From: Amaricoccus sp.
GTDB lineage: Bacteria > Pseudomonadota > Alphaproteobacteria > Rhodobacterales > Rhodobacteraceae
DNA: 64,000 bases
Assembly: GCF_017995835.1 (NCBI RefSeq)
Contig: NZ_JAGOID010000001.1
Location: 18,205 to 82,204 of the forward strand
Direction of reading: 5' to 3'
Under the pieces are notes generated by a model, which saw nothing but the letters and a program-made list of their open reading frames with translations, did no database searches and was not told the origin of the DNA. Each line of letters begins with the position of its first letter. Position 1 is the stretch's first letter. The translations under genes and the position numbers were made by a program. This document shows, piece by piece, positions 63,490-64,000 of this stretch.

Positions 63490-64000
63490 TCACGGCCACT
63501 TGGCGACGGGCGGGAGCGACATCAGCACCGCCTCGGGGTTGTGGCCGGTCTCCAGCCCGAACTTGGTGCCCCGGTCGTAGACGAGGTTGAACTCGGCGTA
63601 GCGCCCGCGCTTCACCAGCTGGATCTCGCGCTGCGCCTCGGTCCAGGGGCGGCGCATGTGGCGCGCGACGATCGGCGGGAAGGCGGCGATGAAGGCCGCG
63701 CCCACGTCGCGCGTGAAGGCGAAGTCGGCCTCCCAGTCGCCGGTGCAGAGGTCGTCGTAGAAGATGCCCCCGACGCCCCGCGGCTCGTTCCAGTGGCGGA
63801 TCAGGAAGTACTCGTCCGCCCAGGCCTTGAAGCGGGGATAGTAGGCGGGATCGTGCGCGTCGCAGGCGCCGCGGAGCGCGGCGTGGAAGTCGGCGGTGTC
63901 GGCTGCGTCCTCGATCGCCGGGTTGAGGTCGGAGCCGCCGCCGAACCACCAGCCGGCGGGGGTCCAGAACATGCGGGTGTTCATGTGGACGGCCGGGGTC
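63490..64000 (-). CDS. hemF: Oxygen-dependent coproporphyrinogen III oxidase (5' end outside window)
   Basis: The C-terminal part, at least 170 residues, of HemF, which converts coproporphyrinogen III to protoporphyrinogen IX in heme synthesis using O2. It shows MNTRMFW, TPAGWWFGGGSDLNPA, HWNEPRGVGGIFYDDLCTGD and LVKRGRYAEFNLVYDRGTKFG, ending LMSLPPVAKWP as in the family. The reading frame continues past base 64000, so the N-terminal part is missing from the window. The ATG at 63984 is internal: HemF proteins have VHMNTR in mid-protein. Confidence 0.95.
   Translation of the reverse strand, partial: TPAVHMNTRMFWTPAGWWFGGGSDLNPAIEDAADTADFHAALRGACDAHDPAYYPRFKAWADEYFLIRHWNEPRGVGGIFYDDLCTGDWEADFAFTRDVGAAFIAAFPPIVARHMRRPWTEAQREIQLVKRGRYAEFNLVYDRGTKFGLETGHNPEAVLMSLPPVAKWP

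Overview
The window is about 70% GC and dense with genes on both strands. It looks like a chromosomal segment of an alphaproteobacterium of the Rhodobacterales (Paracoccaceae-like) type. That placement is an inference from family content: an infC whose product begins IARRPHN, the gph/glmU/glmS cluster, an IalB-family protein, a YjbF/YjbH pair, a class 3 (Rhizobium-type) asparaginase, CobS, a TRAP transporter and a VPLPA-CTERM surface protein. No rRNA, tRNA, CRISPR array, insertion sequence or prophage gene was seen.

Layout. 1-9 kb: infC with an apparent AUA start, an LpxL-like acyltransferase, an M20 amidohydrolase, then amino-sugar and histidine genes (gph, glmU, glmS, hisA) and a LysE exporter. 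9-13 kb: an outer-membrane protein and a TRAP transporter (dctP/dctM/dctQ). 13-19 kb: a YhhQ queuosine-precursor transporter, a two-frame TPR gene with a 7 x 144 bp tandem repeat and a possible -1 frameshift site, a structured repeat, leuC (no leuD beside it) and an asparaginase. 19-28 kb: envelope genes (IalB-like, two L,D-transpeptidases, CAP lipoprotein, YjbF/YjbH) with rlmN. 28-36 kb: queG, a GST, a serine hydrolase, cobS (no cobT beside it), a BON-LysM protein, GNAT, AhpD-like and mtgA. 36-39 kb: an SDR/ene-reductase pair divergent from a LysR regulator, which looks like a self-contained module. 39-43 kb: a cupin gene and the yfgM-bamB-der operon. 43.8-52.5 kb: one gene for a 2884-residue autotransporter with triplicated passenger modules. 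52.6-64 kb: an Atm1-type ABC exporter, a LysM protein, LOG, RarD, MarR, a VPLPA-CTERM protein, gnd, accD-folC, a HEPN-like protein and the end of hemF.

Functional themes. Many genes serve the envelope: UDP-GlcNAc supply (glmS/glmU), lipid A acylation, peptidoglycan synthesis and cross-linking (mtgA, two YkuD proteins, LysM proteins), outer-membrane assembly (bamB, yfgM), polysaccharide export (yjbF/yjbH) and surface display (autotransporter, VPLPA-CTERM).

The least ordinary content is non-coding or recoded. (i) A three-copy, 136-148 bp dispersed repeat (R1) with ATACC...GGTAT ends abuts gene start or stop codons. (ii) A two-copy, roughly 200-220 bp multi-hairpin repeat (R2) has a compensating base change in its long stem. 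(iii) A GGGAAAA slippery heptamer, followed by a GC-rich stem, joins the two halves of the TPR gene. (iv) infC has a non-AUG start and a terminator-like hairpin at its 5' end. (v) A perfect palindrome can hide the leuC ribosome-binding site.
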